Positions 54,622-64,000 of a DNA stretch of 64,000 bases are shown here, piece after piece. Position 1 is the first letter of the stretch. Each line of letters opens with the position of its first letter. This DNA is from Algoriphagus yeomjeoni (lineage in GTDB: Bacteria > Bacteroidota > Bacteroidia > Cytophagales > Cyclobacteriaceae). A program made the translations under genes and the position numbers. The notes under the pieces are model-generated. The model worked only from the letters and a program-made list of their open reading frames with translations. It was not told where the DNA came from and made no database searches. The stretch is from positions 358,210-422,209 of the forward strand of contig NZ_QLLK01000005.1 in NCBI RefSeq assembly GCF_003259505.1, given 5' to 3'.

Positions 54622-56838
54622 ATGATTGAAGTGGACATAGAAGAAGAAAGAAAAGAAATACTCAAACGCTACCGAAGGCTATTGAGACAGGCAAAGCCCA
54701 TTCTTAAACCAGGTGATGCAAAACTTATAAAAAGGGCATTTAATGTGTCTCTTGAGGCTCATAAAGATATGCGTCGGAAATCTGGTGAGCCCTATATCTA
54801 TCATCCTCTTGAGGTCGCGCTCGTTTGCGTGGAAGAAATCGGGTTGGGGACAACTTCCATCGTGTCAGCCTTGCTGCACGACGTTGTTGAAGATACCGAT
54901 TGGGAGCTTGAGGACATTGAGCGAGAGTTTGGTTACAAGGTCATGACCATCATAGACGGCCTCACCAAGATCGCTGGAGTTTTTGAATATGGAAGCTCTC
55001 AGCAAGCGGAGAATTTCCGAAAAATGCTTCTCACGCTCTCTGATGATGTGCGTGTGATTCTAATCAAACTTGCTGATCGACTCAATAATATGAGGACGCT
55101 GGCCAGTATGCCTAGGCACAAGCAGCTTAAGATTGCATCTGAGACCATGTACCTCTACGCCCCGTTGGCTCACCGACTAGGCCTTTACTCCATCAAATCT
55201 GAATTGGAGGATTTGTATTTGAAGTATACAGACACCGCTACTTATAAGGATATTGTCTTCAAAATCAATGAATCCAAATCTTATAGAAATAAATTTATCA
55301 GAAGTTTTATCCTACCGATAGAGGAGGAGTTGAATAGGACTGGGTTGGACTTCACGATTAAAGGCAGGCCAAAATCTGTTTTCTCCATATATAATAAGAT
55401 GAAAAAGCAGGGAATTCCTTTTGAGGAGGTATATGACCTATTTGCTATTCGTATTATTTTGGATAGTGACTTAGAAAGTGAGAAAGCTGACTGCTGGCAG
55501 GTGTATTCCATTGTGACTGATTTCTACAGACCAAACCCTGATCGACTTCGGGACTGGATCAGTACCCCACGTTCGAATGGGTATGAATCGCTCCACACCA
55601 CAGTTATGAGCGGAACAGGTCAATGGGTGGAAGTTCAGATTCGAACCGAGAGAATGGATGAAATAGCTGAGCGTGGTTATGCTGCCCATTGGAAATACAA
55701 AGACAAGGAAAATTCAAAAGGACCTTCGGGCTTAGACGACTGGATTACCCAAGTTCGAGGACTCCTCGAATCCAATGATGGGAATGCCATAGAATTCATG
55801 GATGATTTCAGAGGGAATCTGTTCCATGACGAAGTCTTTGTATTTACTCCAAAAGGGGATTTGAAGGTGTTGCCGTTTGGTTCCACAGCGCTGGATTTTG
55901 CTTTTGAAATTCACACCGAAGTAGGGGCTAAGTGTATTGGTGCAAAAGTTAATCAACGACTTGTTCCAATTTCTCATAAGTTAAAAAATGGAGATCAGGT
56001 AGAAATACTGACCTCAAATAAGCAGAAGCCTACTGAAGATTGGCTAAATAATGTCGTAACTACCCGAGCTAAGGCTAAAATTAAAGATGCGCTCCGAGAG
56101 GATAAAAAGTCTGCAATTCTGGACGGGAAAGAAATAGTTCAGCGAAAAATGAAGCAGATGAAGATGGAATTCAACTCTGAATCTGTGGAAAAGCTACGGG
56201 CATATTTTGAACTTAAAACTGCCAATGAATTTTATTTTCGGGTGGGAATAGGCGCGATTGACCCAACTTCGATTAAATCCTTCAAGGATTTCAAAGCAAC
56301 TCAGAAACTCCAGAACAAGTCTACACAGGAAAAAGTAAGGGATGAATCTACATTTACCAAAGAAATAAAAAGTCTTAAGGGACCAGATCACGATCAGTTG
56401 CTGATAGGAGAGGATATGGACGTTGTCGATTACATTTTGGCGAAATGCTGCAATCCTATCCCCGGAGATGACGTTTTTGGTTTTGTGACTGTAAATGAAG
56501 GGATTAAAATCCACCGAACCTCTTGTCCAAATGCTTTGGAATTACTTTCCAATCACGGAAATCGGGTGATTAAAGCCAGATGGACAAGTCAGAAAGAAAT
56601 AGCCTTCTTGGCAGGTTTACGAATTCTAGGTACGGATAGAGTAGGATTGATTAATGATGTGACTAAGGTGATTTCAAATGAACTGAAAGTGAATATGCGT
56701 TCAATCACCGTTGATTCTGATGCTGGTATTTTTGAAGGAACAATTAAGCTTTATGTTCATAGTACAGAGCATCTTGACAAGCTAATAGAAAATCTTGTAG
56801 AAGTGGATGGAATCTTAAAGGTTTCAAGGTTTGATTGA
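54622..56838 (+). CDS. Bifunctional (p)ppGpp synthetase/hydrolase, RelA/SpoT family
   Basis: The ATG at 54622 is preferred over a TTG at 54574, giving 738 residues. The HD hydrolase domain has His61 and His86-Asp87...Glu90-Asp91 (HDVVED). The synthetase domain has GRPKSVFSIY and the catalytic region with YESLHTTV. TGS (FVFTPKGDLKVLPFGSTALDF begins near residue 408), a zinc-finger-like CCNPIPGD helical part and a C-terminal ACT domain follow. Both active sites look intact, so this is a long bifunctional Rsh that makes and degrades the alarmone in the stringent response. Confidence 0.95.
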   Translation: MIEVDIEEERKEILKRYRRLLRQAKPILKPGDAKLIKRAFNVSLEAHKDMRRKSGEPYIYHPLEVALVCVEEIGLGTTSIVSALLHDVVEDTDWELEDIEREFGYKVMTIIDGLTKIAGVFEYGSSQQAENFRKMLLTLSDDVRVILIKLADRLNNMRTLASMPRHKQLKIASETMYLYAPLAHRLGLYSIKSELEDLYLKYTDTATYKDIVFKINESKSYRNKFIRSFILPIEEELNRTGLDFTIKGRPKSVFSIYNKMKKQGIPFEEVYDLFAIRIILDSDLESEKADCWQVYSIVTDFYRPNPDRLRDWISTPRSNGYESLHTTVMSGTGQWVEVQIRTERMDEIAERGYAAHWKYKDKENSKGPSGLDDWITQVRGLLESNDGNAIEFMDDFRGNLFHDEVFVFTPKGDLKVLPFGSTALDFAFEIHTEVGAKCIGAKVNQRLVPISHKLKNGDQVEILTSNKQKPTEDWLNNVVTTRAKAKIKDALREDKKSAILDGKEIVQRKMKQMKMEFNSESVEKLRAYFELKTANEFYFRVGIGAIDPTSIKSFKDFKATQKLQNKSTQEKVRDESTFTKEIKSLKGPDHDQLLIGEDMDVVDYILAKCCNPIPGDDVFGFVTVNEGIKIHRTSCPNALELLSNHGNRVIKARWTSQKEIAFLAGLRILGTDRVGLINDVTKVISNELKVNMRSITVDSDAGIFEGTIKLYVHSTEHLDKLIENLVEVDGILKVSRFD

Positions 56839-56892
56839 TGCAATGAATCTTTTCTTACTTACAAAAGTTATATTTGAAAAAATACCCAACTA

Positions 56893-57366
56893 ATGGCTTT
56901 GAATACAACCCACTTCGAAGAGGTAAAGAAGATATTTACAGCTTATCTTGAAACTAAAAAGCTCCGAAAGACACCTGAGCGATATGCTATCCTCGAAGAA
57001 ATTTACTCCCGAACCGGACACTTTGATGTAGAGTCTCTATACATCAGCATGAAAAACAAGAATTACCGAGTTAGTAGGGCTACTGTTTATAATACTTTAG
57101 ATCTTTTGGTCGAATGTGACCTGGTTACCAAACATCAGTTTGGTCAAAATCTCGCGCAATTTGAAAAGTCTTATGGGTACAAGCAGCATGATCACTTGAT
57201 TTGTACAGATTGTAATAAAGTGCTGGAATTTTGCGATCCTAGAATCCAAAATATCCAAAATACGGTTGGGGATATTTTGAATTTTAAAGTGCTTCACCAC
57301 TCTCTAATTTTGTATGGTAATTGTACCAAAGAGATTTGTGAAAACAGAAAAGTAGAAACCACATAA
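56893..57366 (+). CDS. Fur-family transcriptional regulator
   Basis: 157 residues. The N-terminal winged helix has [13 protein letters not shown] and [14 protein letters not shown] (recognition helix). The C-terminal metal-binding/dimer domain has structural zinc Cys pairs (CTDC near 97-100, CTKEIC near 146-151) and HH before LILYGN. It senses iron, zinc or peroxide; the residues seen do not settle which. It lies 54 nt after the Rsh gene. Confidence 0.93.
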   Translation: MALNTTHFEEVKKIFTAYLETKKLRKTPERYAILEEIYSRTGHFDVESLYISMKNKNYRVSRATVYNTLDLLVECDLVTKHQFGQNLAQFEKSYGYKQHDHLICTDCNKVLEFCDPRIQNIQNTVGDILNFKVLHHSLILYGNCTKEICENRKVETT

Positions 57367-57459
57367 AATTGAGTTAGCCAGAGGCATGACTTAATAGTTG
57401 TCAAGGGAGATGATCATTTCCAATGCGAGATTTTTCAAAAAAAGACTAATTATCATTAT

Positions 57460-57801
57460 ATGAAACTGACTTATACTACAAGCAAAGATCAAATTGCAAA
57501 TTACCTTTTTATCCAAGGTGATTTGATAGGTGACGAAGTAGGCCCCCAATTGGTTGAAGTCGTTTCGGATGCAATAGAAGAAGGGGCGAAAAAATTTGTG
57601 GTCGACCTGAGTGAAGTGCGTTATATCAGTTCCAGTGGAATTGGACTGTTGATCACTATGCTTACAAAAATGAGAAATAAAGATGGAGAAGTTTATCTGA
57701 CTGCACCATCTGAACATGTGAAGAAATTGCTGATAATCACCAAGCTGAATAATATTTTCACTGTTTTTGAATCTATAGATGAATTTAAAAAGAAGATGTA
57801 G
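57460..57801 (+). CDS. STAS-domain anti-sigma-factor antagonist
   Basis: 113 residues forming one STAS domain. The phosphorylation loop VRYISSSGIG places Ser58 exactly where SpoIIAA/RsbV are phosphorylated. It should bind an anti-sigma or partner-switch kinase when unphosphorylated. No cognate kinase or phosphatase is nearby. Its end overlaps the next gene by 23 nt. Confidence 0.92.
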   Translation: MKLTYTTSKDQIANYLFIQGDLIGDEVGPQLVEVVSDAIEEGAKKFVVDLSEVRYISSSGIGLLITMLTKMRNKDGEVYLTAPSEHVKKLLIITKLNNIFTVFESIDEFKKKM

Positions 57802-58921
57802 TTCCTTTTATTGTCTATTAATTATTTGTTTTTCCTGTTCTGAGAAGCCAATCTCGGAACAGGGCTATGTATTGGAGGTTTCTGACCGCAAAGAGTTTTT
57901 TATAGGAGATGGAGGCCTTACTTCTGACGGATATCATATGGTTTTTCTTGATTCCTCTAAAACCAAGGGTACCATTTATAATAGAATTGCCCATTCATTG
58001 GACAGTATTTTTATTTGTGCTGATTCGGCTTGGTCTCAGGACGGTGATATTATGGAAACCGAGGGGCCTTCAGGGGTAGGTACAGTATTTACCTATTTTA
58101 GTACACCAAAATTTAATGTATTCATTAATAGCCAGCAATTTTTCAGACAGAAGATTCAAACCGAGGAGGTGTCAAGTAAATTTTTACAAGAATATGGGGT
58201 TTTTGGAGATTTGGAATACCCTGCCTTAGCTATTTCTGGAGGATCTAGGGAATTAACCGGTTTGGATAGAAATGATAATATTGGATATTTTATCTATGAT
58301 TATGAAAACCGAATCAAGGTAATTGGATATAGTGTAGATCAAGATTCCATGTTTAATCTGCCAGTGGCTTTAGACTCGTCTCGTTATTATAATACTAGGT
58401 TTAATGTTAAATGGAAAGGCTTGACGTTAGGAGGGGGCGATGAACCGCAACTGAGCGTTTTTAGGAATAAACTAGTGGTGAGCTATCCTAGTTTTAGTGA
58501 TATTTTAATTTATGATTTAAATTCAGGTTTACACCATACATATACTTTCGAATCCAAGTTTTTTCCATCTCAAAAAAGAAGACCCGAAAACTATAAAGAC
58601 GAAGTTGATTCTGGAGAGTTATTATGGGAATGGCAAGAAGCTTGGCGCAATCAAGTTAGATTCGGATCGATTAGTTTCATTGAAGATTTCAATGTTTATG
58701 TCAGGGCTGTTAAAGGGGAAGGAAAGAAGGATGCGTTGCTTTTTTTGGAAGTTTTTGATTCAAATTTCAAAAAGGTAGGAGAGCTAAATTTGTCAGAAAT
58801 TAATCAGGATTTATCGACCACTTTCATAAATACCAAGTATGGTTTGATGTTTAGTGCCAAAGATCAGCCAGAAGAAGATGTCATGTATTATTATTATGTC
58901 AATCTGAATGAAGAGAAATAA
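57779..58921 (+). CDS. DUF4221-like lipoprotein, probable beta-propeller
   Basis: 380 residues. The ATG lies 23 nt inside the STAS gene in another frame. The lipoprotein signal ends at ICFSC (Cys near residue 20). The rest is beta-rich with regularly spaced strands (GGSRELTGLDR, KLVVSYPSFSDILIYDL, YYYYVNL), which suggests a six-bladed propeller. It resembles DUF4221 proteins of Cyclobacteriaceae. Function is unknown. Confidence 0.75.
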   Translation: MNLKRRCSSFYCLLIICFSCSEKPISEQGYVLEVSDRKEFFIGDGGLTSDGYHMVFLDSSKTKGTIYNRIAHSLDSIFICADSAWSQDGDIMETEGPSGVGTVFTYFSTPKFNVFINSQQFFRQKIQTEEVSSKFLQEYGVFGDLEYPALAISGGSRELTGLDRNDNIGYFIYDYENRIKVIGYSVDQDSMFNLPVALDSSRYYNTRFNVKWKGLTLGGGDEPQLSVFRNKLVVSYPSFSDILIYDLNSGLHHTYTFESKFFPSQKRRPENYKDEVDSGELLWEWQEAWRNQVRFGSISFIEDFNVYVRAVKGEGKKDALLFLEVFDSNFKKVGELNLSEINQDLSTTFINTKYGLMFSAKDQPEEDVMYYYYVNLNEEK

Positions 58922-60280
<1,359 letters not shown>

Positions 60281-60301
60281 TCAAAAGCAAACAATAGTTG
60301 G

Positions 60302-60331
60302 AGCCCTTGATATTAATTCAAGGGCTTTTTT
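60302..60331 (+). terminator. Rho-independent terminator of purA
   Basis: AGCCCTTGA (60302-60310) pairs with TCAAGGGCT (60318-60326), 7-nt loop, followed by six T. Confidence 0.9.
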
Positions 60332-60378
60332 ATTTCTATGTGTTTATAGTGTATTTTGGTCATCCAAAATAATTCAAC

Positions 60379-62724
60379 TTGAATAGAATTTTACGCCTTC
60401 CTCTTTTACTTTTTCTTTTTGCTTTCGCTTTTAATGCAAAAGGGCAAGTAGGGTTTCCGTATTGTGAGACTTTTGCTGATCAAGAATCTGTAGGAGCAGA
60501 AACCATTTTTGGAGGAAATGCTAGAATGGAGAATGGTGTTCTCCGTTTGACTGATGCACAAAGAGAACAAAATGGCTACGTGTATATTGATATACCTTTT
60601 TCTCCAGCATATGGGATAAAGACCTCCTTTGAATATTTCATGTATGGTGGAAGTGGTGCAGATGGATTAACAGTTTTTCTGTTTGATGCCGCTGTTCAAA
60701 ACTTCAGGATTGGTGGATTTGGAGGCTCTTTTGGATACGCACAGAGGGGCAGTACTCCAGGAATGACCGGTGCATATTTGGGGATTGGCTTTGATAGCTT
60801 TGGGAATTTCAGTAATAACAGCGAAGGAAAGATTGGAGGGTTCAATGGTTCTCCCAATGGGTTATATCCAAACAGTATATCCATTAGAAAAGGTGGATCT
60901 GGATTAAACGGATATGAATTTATCGGTGGGAAAATGACTTTGGATCCGCCGACGGGCCCTTTAGGTTTAGCGTTAGATGTGGAATTTCAATTTCCACTAA
61001 GCTCTGGGGGACAAGGTACTACAAGAGTAACAGACCCAGCTGTTCCAGGGTACCGAAAAGTGTTTTTGGAGTTAGAGCCTAATCCAACAGGTATAGGGTA
61101 TATCTTGAAAATGGAAATGGTAGTCACCACCCTTGCAAATGAACCTAGGACTATTACAATTTTTCCAGGCATTCCATTTCCATATGAGCCTCCAAAGAAC
61201 CTAAAAATAGGGTTCGCAGCATCTACTGGAGGTGAAACAAATATCCATGAAATTAGAAATTTGATAGTGGAAGTGTCCAATGATGAAGGCTTGCAAAATC
61301 CATCAGGAGTTGATTTCTCTGATTTTGCTTCATGTGAAGGACAGGAAAATACCTATTACATCACTGATGAAGAAGTGATTTTACCTAATGAGAATAGTGA
61401 GATAAGATGCTTACAGTTTTATGCATCTTTGGAAGATATTGAAGAGGAAAGTGACGATATCTGCGCTCAAGGAAAATGTCGTGAAGAGAATAGAGTTTTG
61501 GAATTGCCGGAAGGGACCTTTACAGCCGGATCTGATGGTGGAGACTTTACATTTTTTCCAAATGAAGGCTTCACAGATCAAAGTGTAACTGTTTATTACA
61601 CCATTACAGATACCTACGGAAAAAGCTCCGAGGGAAATGCCATGACTTTGAAAATTCAAGAATCTCCGGAACCGATAAGTATATATGAGAATGGGAATCT
61701 AGAGATAGTAGAAGAAGTAAGGTTGTGTGGCGGAGAATCGGTAACTCTCACCTCTATGGGAGGTGAAATCTATGAGAGATACGAGTGGTATAAGGACGAT
61801 GAGCTAATTACCGGAGCAACCTCCGAGCAATATTCTGCTAGCTCAGTTGGTGAATATGTGGTTAAAGCCTACAACAGAAAAAACTGTCCAGCCATTTCCA
61901 ATTCGATTTTGGTGAGTTTCCCGGAGTTTCCGGATTTCGGATTTGAATCACCAGTTGTGGGTTGTGTTCCCGGGGAGACTGTGGATGTGACTAAAAGTAT
62001 TTCGAATTATGATCCTTTTACGTTTGATTATAAGCTCTCTGGTGGAGGAGAAACGTTTTTGGATGATGAGATGAAGGAAATATCTGTCTCTGGTGAGTAC
62101 CAATTGCAGATTAAGCATGCAGACTTAGATTGTTATTCCTCTCCGGAACCTATACAAGTTGTAATACTTCAAGAGGAACTCATTGCTAATTTTTCATTTG
62201 AAATAAGAGGGACAGGTGTAAAAGGAGAAGAAGATGGTGGGTTCTTTCCAGACGATGTGTTTCAATTTAGAGACTTGTCTCCCAATGGTGCAGAAAGCTG
62301 GAGTTGGGATTTCGGGGACGGGTCTGTATCCACTGAGAAAAACCCTACCCATGTTTATGGTAAAAAAGGTGAATTTGATGTGGTGCTAACTGTCACCAAT
62401 ATGTGGGGTTGTGAAGCGTCTTTGACTCAAAGAGTGTCAATTATTCGAAGCTATAGGATAATGTTTCCTACAGGCTTTACTCCCTTAAGCAACTCAAACC
62501 AATTTTTTCTACCAAAATTCAAAGGACTTATTTCAGGAGAGTTAATGATTTTTAATACTTGGGGAGATCTGATTTTTCAAACCGATGACTTGAACACCCC
62601 CGGTTGGGATGGGAAACTGGATGATAAATTATTGGATGCAGGATTCTATGTCTATAGATATGATGCAATAGCTACAGATGGAGAGAAAGTGACTCGGTCT
62701 GGTAAATTCAAATTAATCAGATAG
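60379..62724 (+). CDS. Lectin-like secreted protein with PKD domain and T9SS type B sorting tail
   Basis: A TTG start (an in-frame TAA lies three codons upstream, so there is no alternative) gives 781 residues. Signal peptide ends NAKGQ/V. A legume-lectin-like beta-sandwich (about 23-300, GADGLTVFLFDA and GIGFDSFGNFS) is followed by Ig-like beta domains, a PKD domain (WSWDFGDGSVSTEKNPTHVY near 645-664) and a C-terminal gliding-motility-associated (CHU_C) domain with FNTWGDLIFQT and a KLIR end. It is exported by the type IX system as a type B substrate, possibly a surface adhesin that binds carbohydrate. The next gene is its likely PorP/SprF partner. Confidence 0.9.
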   Translation: MNRILRLPLLLFLFAFAFNAKGQVGFPYCETFADQESVGAETIFGGNARMENGVLRLTDAQREQNGYVYIDIPFSPAYGIKTSFEYFMYGGSGADGLTVFLFDAAVQNFRIGGFGGSFGYAQRGSTPGMTGAYLGIGFDSFGNFSNNSEGKIGGFNGSPNGLYPNSISIRKGGSGLNGYEFIGGKMTLDPPTGPLGLALDVEFQFPLSSGGQGTTRVTDPAVPGYRKVFLELEPNPTGIGYILKMEMVVTTLANEPRTITIFPGIPFPYEPPKNLKIGFAASTGGETNIHEIRNLIVEVSNDEGLQNPSGVDFSDFASCEGQENTYYITDEEVILPNENSEIRCLQFYASLEDIEEESDDICAQGKCREENRVLELPEGTFTAGSDGGDFTFFPNEGFTDQSVTVYYTITDTYGKSSEGNAMTLKIQESPEPISIYENGNLEIVEEVRLCGGESVTLTSMGGEIYERYEWYKDDELITGATSEQYSASSVGEYVVKAYNRKNCPAISNSILVSFPEFPDFGFESPVVGCVPGETVDVTKSISNYDPFTFDYKLSGGGETFLDDEMKEISVSGEYQLQIKHADLDCYSSPEPIQVVILQEELIANFSFEIRGTGVKGEEDGGFFPDDVFQFRDLSPNGAESWSWDFGDGSVSTEKNPTHVYGKKGEFDVVLTVTNMWGCEASLTQRVSIIRSYRIMFPTGFTPLSNSNQFFLPKFKGLISGELMIFNTWGDLIFQTDDLNTPGWDGKLDDKLLDAGFYVYRYDAIATDGEKVTRSGKFKLIR

Positions 62725-63746
62725 TGAATAGAATTTGCCTAACTATATCATTCCTACTACTTCTAGTTATGAAGGTTCAAAGTCAAGATGTGCAGTATTC
62801 GCAATTTTATGCAAACCCTTTTTACTTGAATCCTGCTTTGGCTGGTAGCACTGAGCTATCGAGGGTGGGGGTTAATTTCCGGAACCAATGGCCCGCCTTA
62901 GATCAAAGTTTTATTGCATACACTGCGTATGCAGATCACTTTTCTAAAAAATATAACTCTGGATTTGGGGTGGTAATTTCAGGAGCAAGAGAATCCTTCA
63001 CTCAAAGTAGTACGGATGAGATTGGCTTAGCCTACAGCTATAGGCTAAGATTAGGAGAAAATCGATTTTTACACGTAGGGGCTCAAGGGAGTTTGTTGTC
63101 TAGAGATGTCCTTTTTGATCAAGTGATTTTAGGGACTCAATTAGATATAGATAAAGGAGTAATCCTGGGAGAACCTGGGCAAGGATTTACTGGAGACAGT
63201 AGGGTGCGAGCTGCAGATCTTAATGCAGGGCTATTATATTATGAAGAGAAATTTTGGATAGGTTTTTCAGCTTTCCATCTTTTGAAACCTCAGATTAGTT
63301 ATTTGGAGATTAACTCAAACAAACTTCCGATTAAGTATTCAATACATGGTGGAGTTAGATTTGACCTAGCTCCAGGATATATTAATGATTTTTTCAATAA
63401 TACAGATCAAGAGAGGTCGCTGGCATTAGCTTTTAATTATAAGTCACAGGGAGCTTTTGATCAACTTGATATTGGTGCTGAGTTTTATTTCGAGCCATTA
63501 ATACTTGGGTTTTGGTATAGAGGACTTCCTACGAAATATAATTTACCCAACAGTGAGTCTTTAGTAGGACTTATAGGAGTTGAATTAGATTCGGGTTTGG
63601 ATTTTGGCTATAGCTATGATTTTTCTATTTCAAAGTTAGGTCAAAGAGTATCAGGTGGGGCACATGAGATTTCTGTGAGGTATGTTTTTTCTTCAAAAGA
63701 CCCAAGAAAAAAGTATTACCCTGAGCTGCCAACCTTCAGGTATTAA
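62724..63746 (+). CDS. PorP/SprF-family type IX secretion membrane protein
   Basis: 340 residues with a GTG start overlapping the previous TAG by one base. Signal peptide ends VQSQ/D, followed at once by the signature QYSQFYANPFYLNPALAGS, then outer-membrane barrel strands to the C-terminus. PorP/SprF proteins assist export and surface attachment of type B substrates encoded beside them, as SprF does for SprB. The coupling with the lectin-like gene fits this exactly. Confidence 0.94.
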   Translation: MNRICLTISFLLLLVMKVQSQDVQYSQFYANPFYLNPALAGSTELSRVGVNFRNQWPALDQSFIAYTAYADHFSKKYNSGFGVVISGARESFTQSSTDEIGLAYSYRLRLGENRFLHVGAQGSLLSRDVLFDQVILGTQLDIDKGVILGEPGQGFTGDSRVRAADLNAGLLYYEEKFWIGFSAFHLLKPQISYLEINSNKLPIKYSIHGGVRFDLAPGYINDFFNNTDQERSLALAFNYKSQGAFDQLDIGAEFYFEPLILGFWYRGLPTKYNLPNSESLVGLIGVELDSGLDFGYSYDFSISKLGQRVSGGAHEISVRYVFSSKDPRKKYYPELPTFRY

Positions 63747-63776
63747 ATTCAATTCTCTATAGGCGACATATTATTT

Positions 63777-63806
63777 CGGTAAATTTCATGCTTACAGAAT
63801 TTACCG
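63777..63806 (+). terminator. Hairpin after the PorP/SprF gene
   Basis: CGGTAAATT (63777-63785) pairs with AATTTACCG (63798-63806), 12-nt loop, then CTTTTACC. It is a weak intrinsic terminator. Confidence 0.55.
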
Positions 63807-63916
63807 CTTTTACCAAATGTTTTGCTTAGGCTAGATAGGCATTTTTATTTTGTAAAACTTTTCTTGGTCTCTATCAGCAGCTTATCTCGGTGGGGGTTTA
63901 AATCTCAAATATTCTC

Positions 63917-63946
63917 TTGCCCTTAAAATAAAAAGGTAGATATTTG
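63917..63946 (+). promoter_or_regulatory. Strong promoter firing out of the window
   Basis: TTG (63917-63919), 19 nt, then GATATTTG (63939-63946), 7/8 to TAnnTTTG and followed by CACTCCC. It has the same 19-nt spacing as the tRNA-Leu promoter. The TTTGCACTCCC context is typical of stable-RNA promoters in Bacteroidota, so a tRNA or rRNA transcript may begin near 63953; the gene itself lies outside. Confidence 0.6.
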
Positions 63947-64000
63947 CACTCCCAAACGACGCAGACGGTGTCAGGGAAGCGGCTGAAGCTAGCTGTTGAG

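Overview
The window reads as a chromosomal segment of a Gram-negative Bacteroidota bacterium, most likely of the Cytophagales / Cyclobacteriaceae (Algoriphagus-like) group; that placement is an inference. It rests on a SusC/SusD pair, PorP/SprF and type IX secretion sorting domains, a PorE-like OmpA protein, Bacteroidota-only families (DUF2723, DUF4407, DUF4221, DUF5995), the long insert-containing IspG, and promoters of the TTG-N19-TAnnTTTG type in place of Shine-Dalgarno and sigma70 signals. Most of the segment is core genome. I see no insertion sequence, prophage, CRISPR array or rRNA gene.

Layout. 1-8.6 kb: end of an NtrY-like histidine kinase, a very large secreted/outer-membrane protein, an SDR oxidoreductase, ispG and a small membrane protein. 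9-12 kb: DUF2723 membrane glycosyltransferase (minus strand). 12.1-20 kb: a sulfur block with thioredoxin, an MBL/rhodanese persulfide enzyme, split YeeE/YedE transporter halves, then MFS, acyl-ACP thioesterase, and a TsdA-like dihaem thiosulfate dehydrogenase with an outer-membrane porin. 20-23.2 kb: a probable cold-adaptation operon of fatty-acid desaturase, DEAD-type helicase, basic small protein and cold-shock protein, behind a long structured leader. 23.4-31.8 kb: small stress and housekeeping genes, including MsrA-MsrB, a DUF6364/PIN toxin-antitoxin pair, a VIT1-like transporter and an M19 dipeptidase. 31.8-32.6 kb: a gene-free stretch carrying an orphan strong terminator. 32.6-39.3 kb: glycosyltransferase, leuS, queE and a PorE-like protein. 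39.7-49.3 kb: SusC/SusD/lipoprotein, then a secreted S8 protease with a T9SS sorting tail and a small secreted partner. 49.4-60.3 kb: a PTPS/QueD-family enzyme, lpxB, clpX-clpP-tig, tRNA-Leu, a RelA/SpoT enzyme, a Fur-family regulator, a STAS protein, a DUF4221 lipoprotein and purA. 60.4-63.7 kb: a lectin-like type-B-sorted protein with its PorP/SprF partner. A strong promoter fires out of the right edge.

The most notable observation is a shared promoter architecture. The thioredoxin gene, the MBL/rhodanese gene and the tsdA-like gene each carry a GTGA-N6-T(C/T)A(C/T) dyad whose centre lies exactly 29.5 bp upstream of a (T/C)AnnTTTG box. All three lack the -33 TTG element. This fits class-II activation by one Crp/Fnr-family protein and joins three separate transcription units into one thiosulfate/persulfide regulon. 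Second is the cold operon: its first gene has no ATG, GTG or TTG at the conserved N-terminus (an ATT is the best candidate start), and its leader folds into a long stem-loop.
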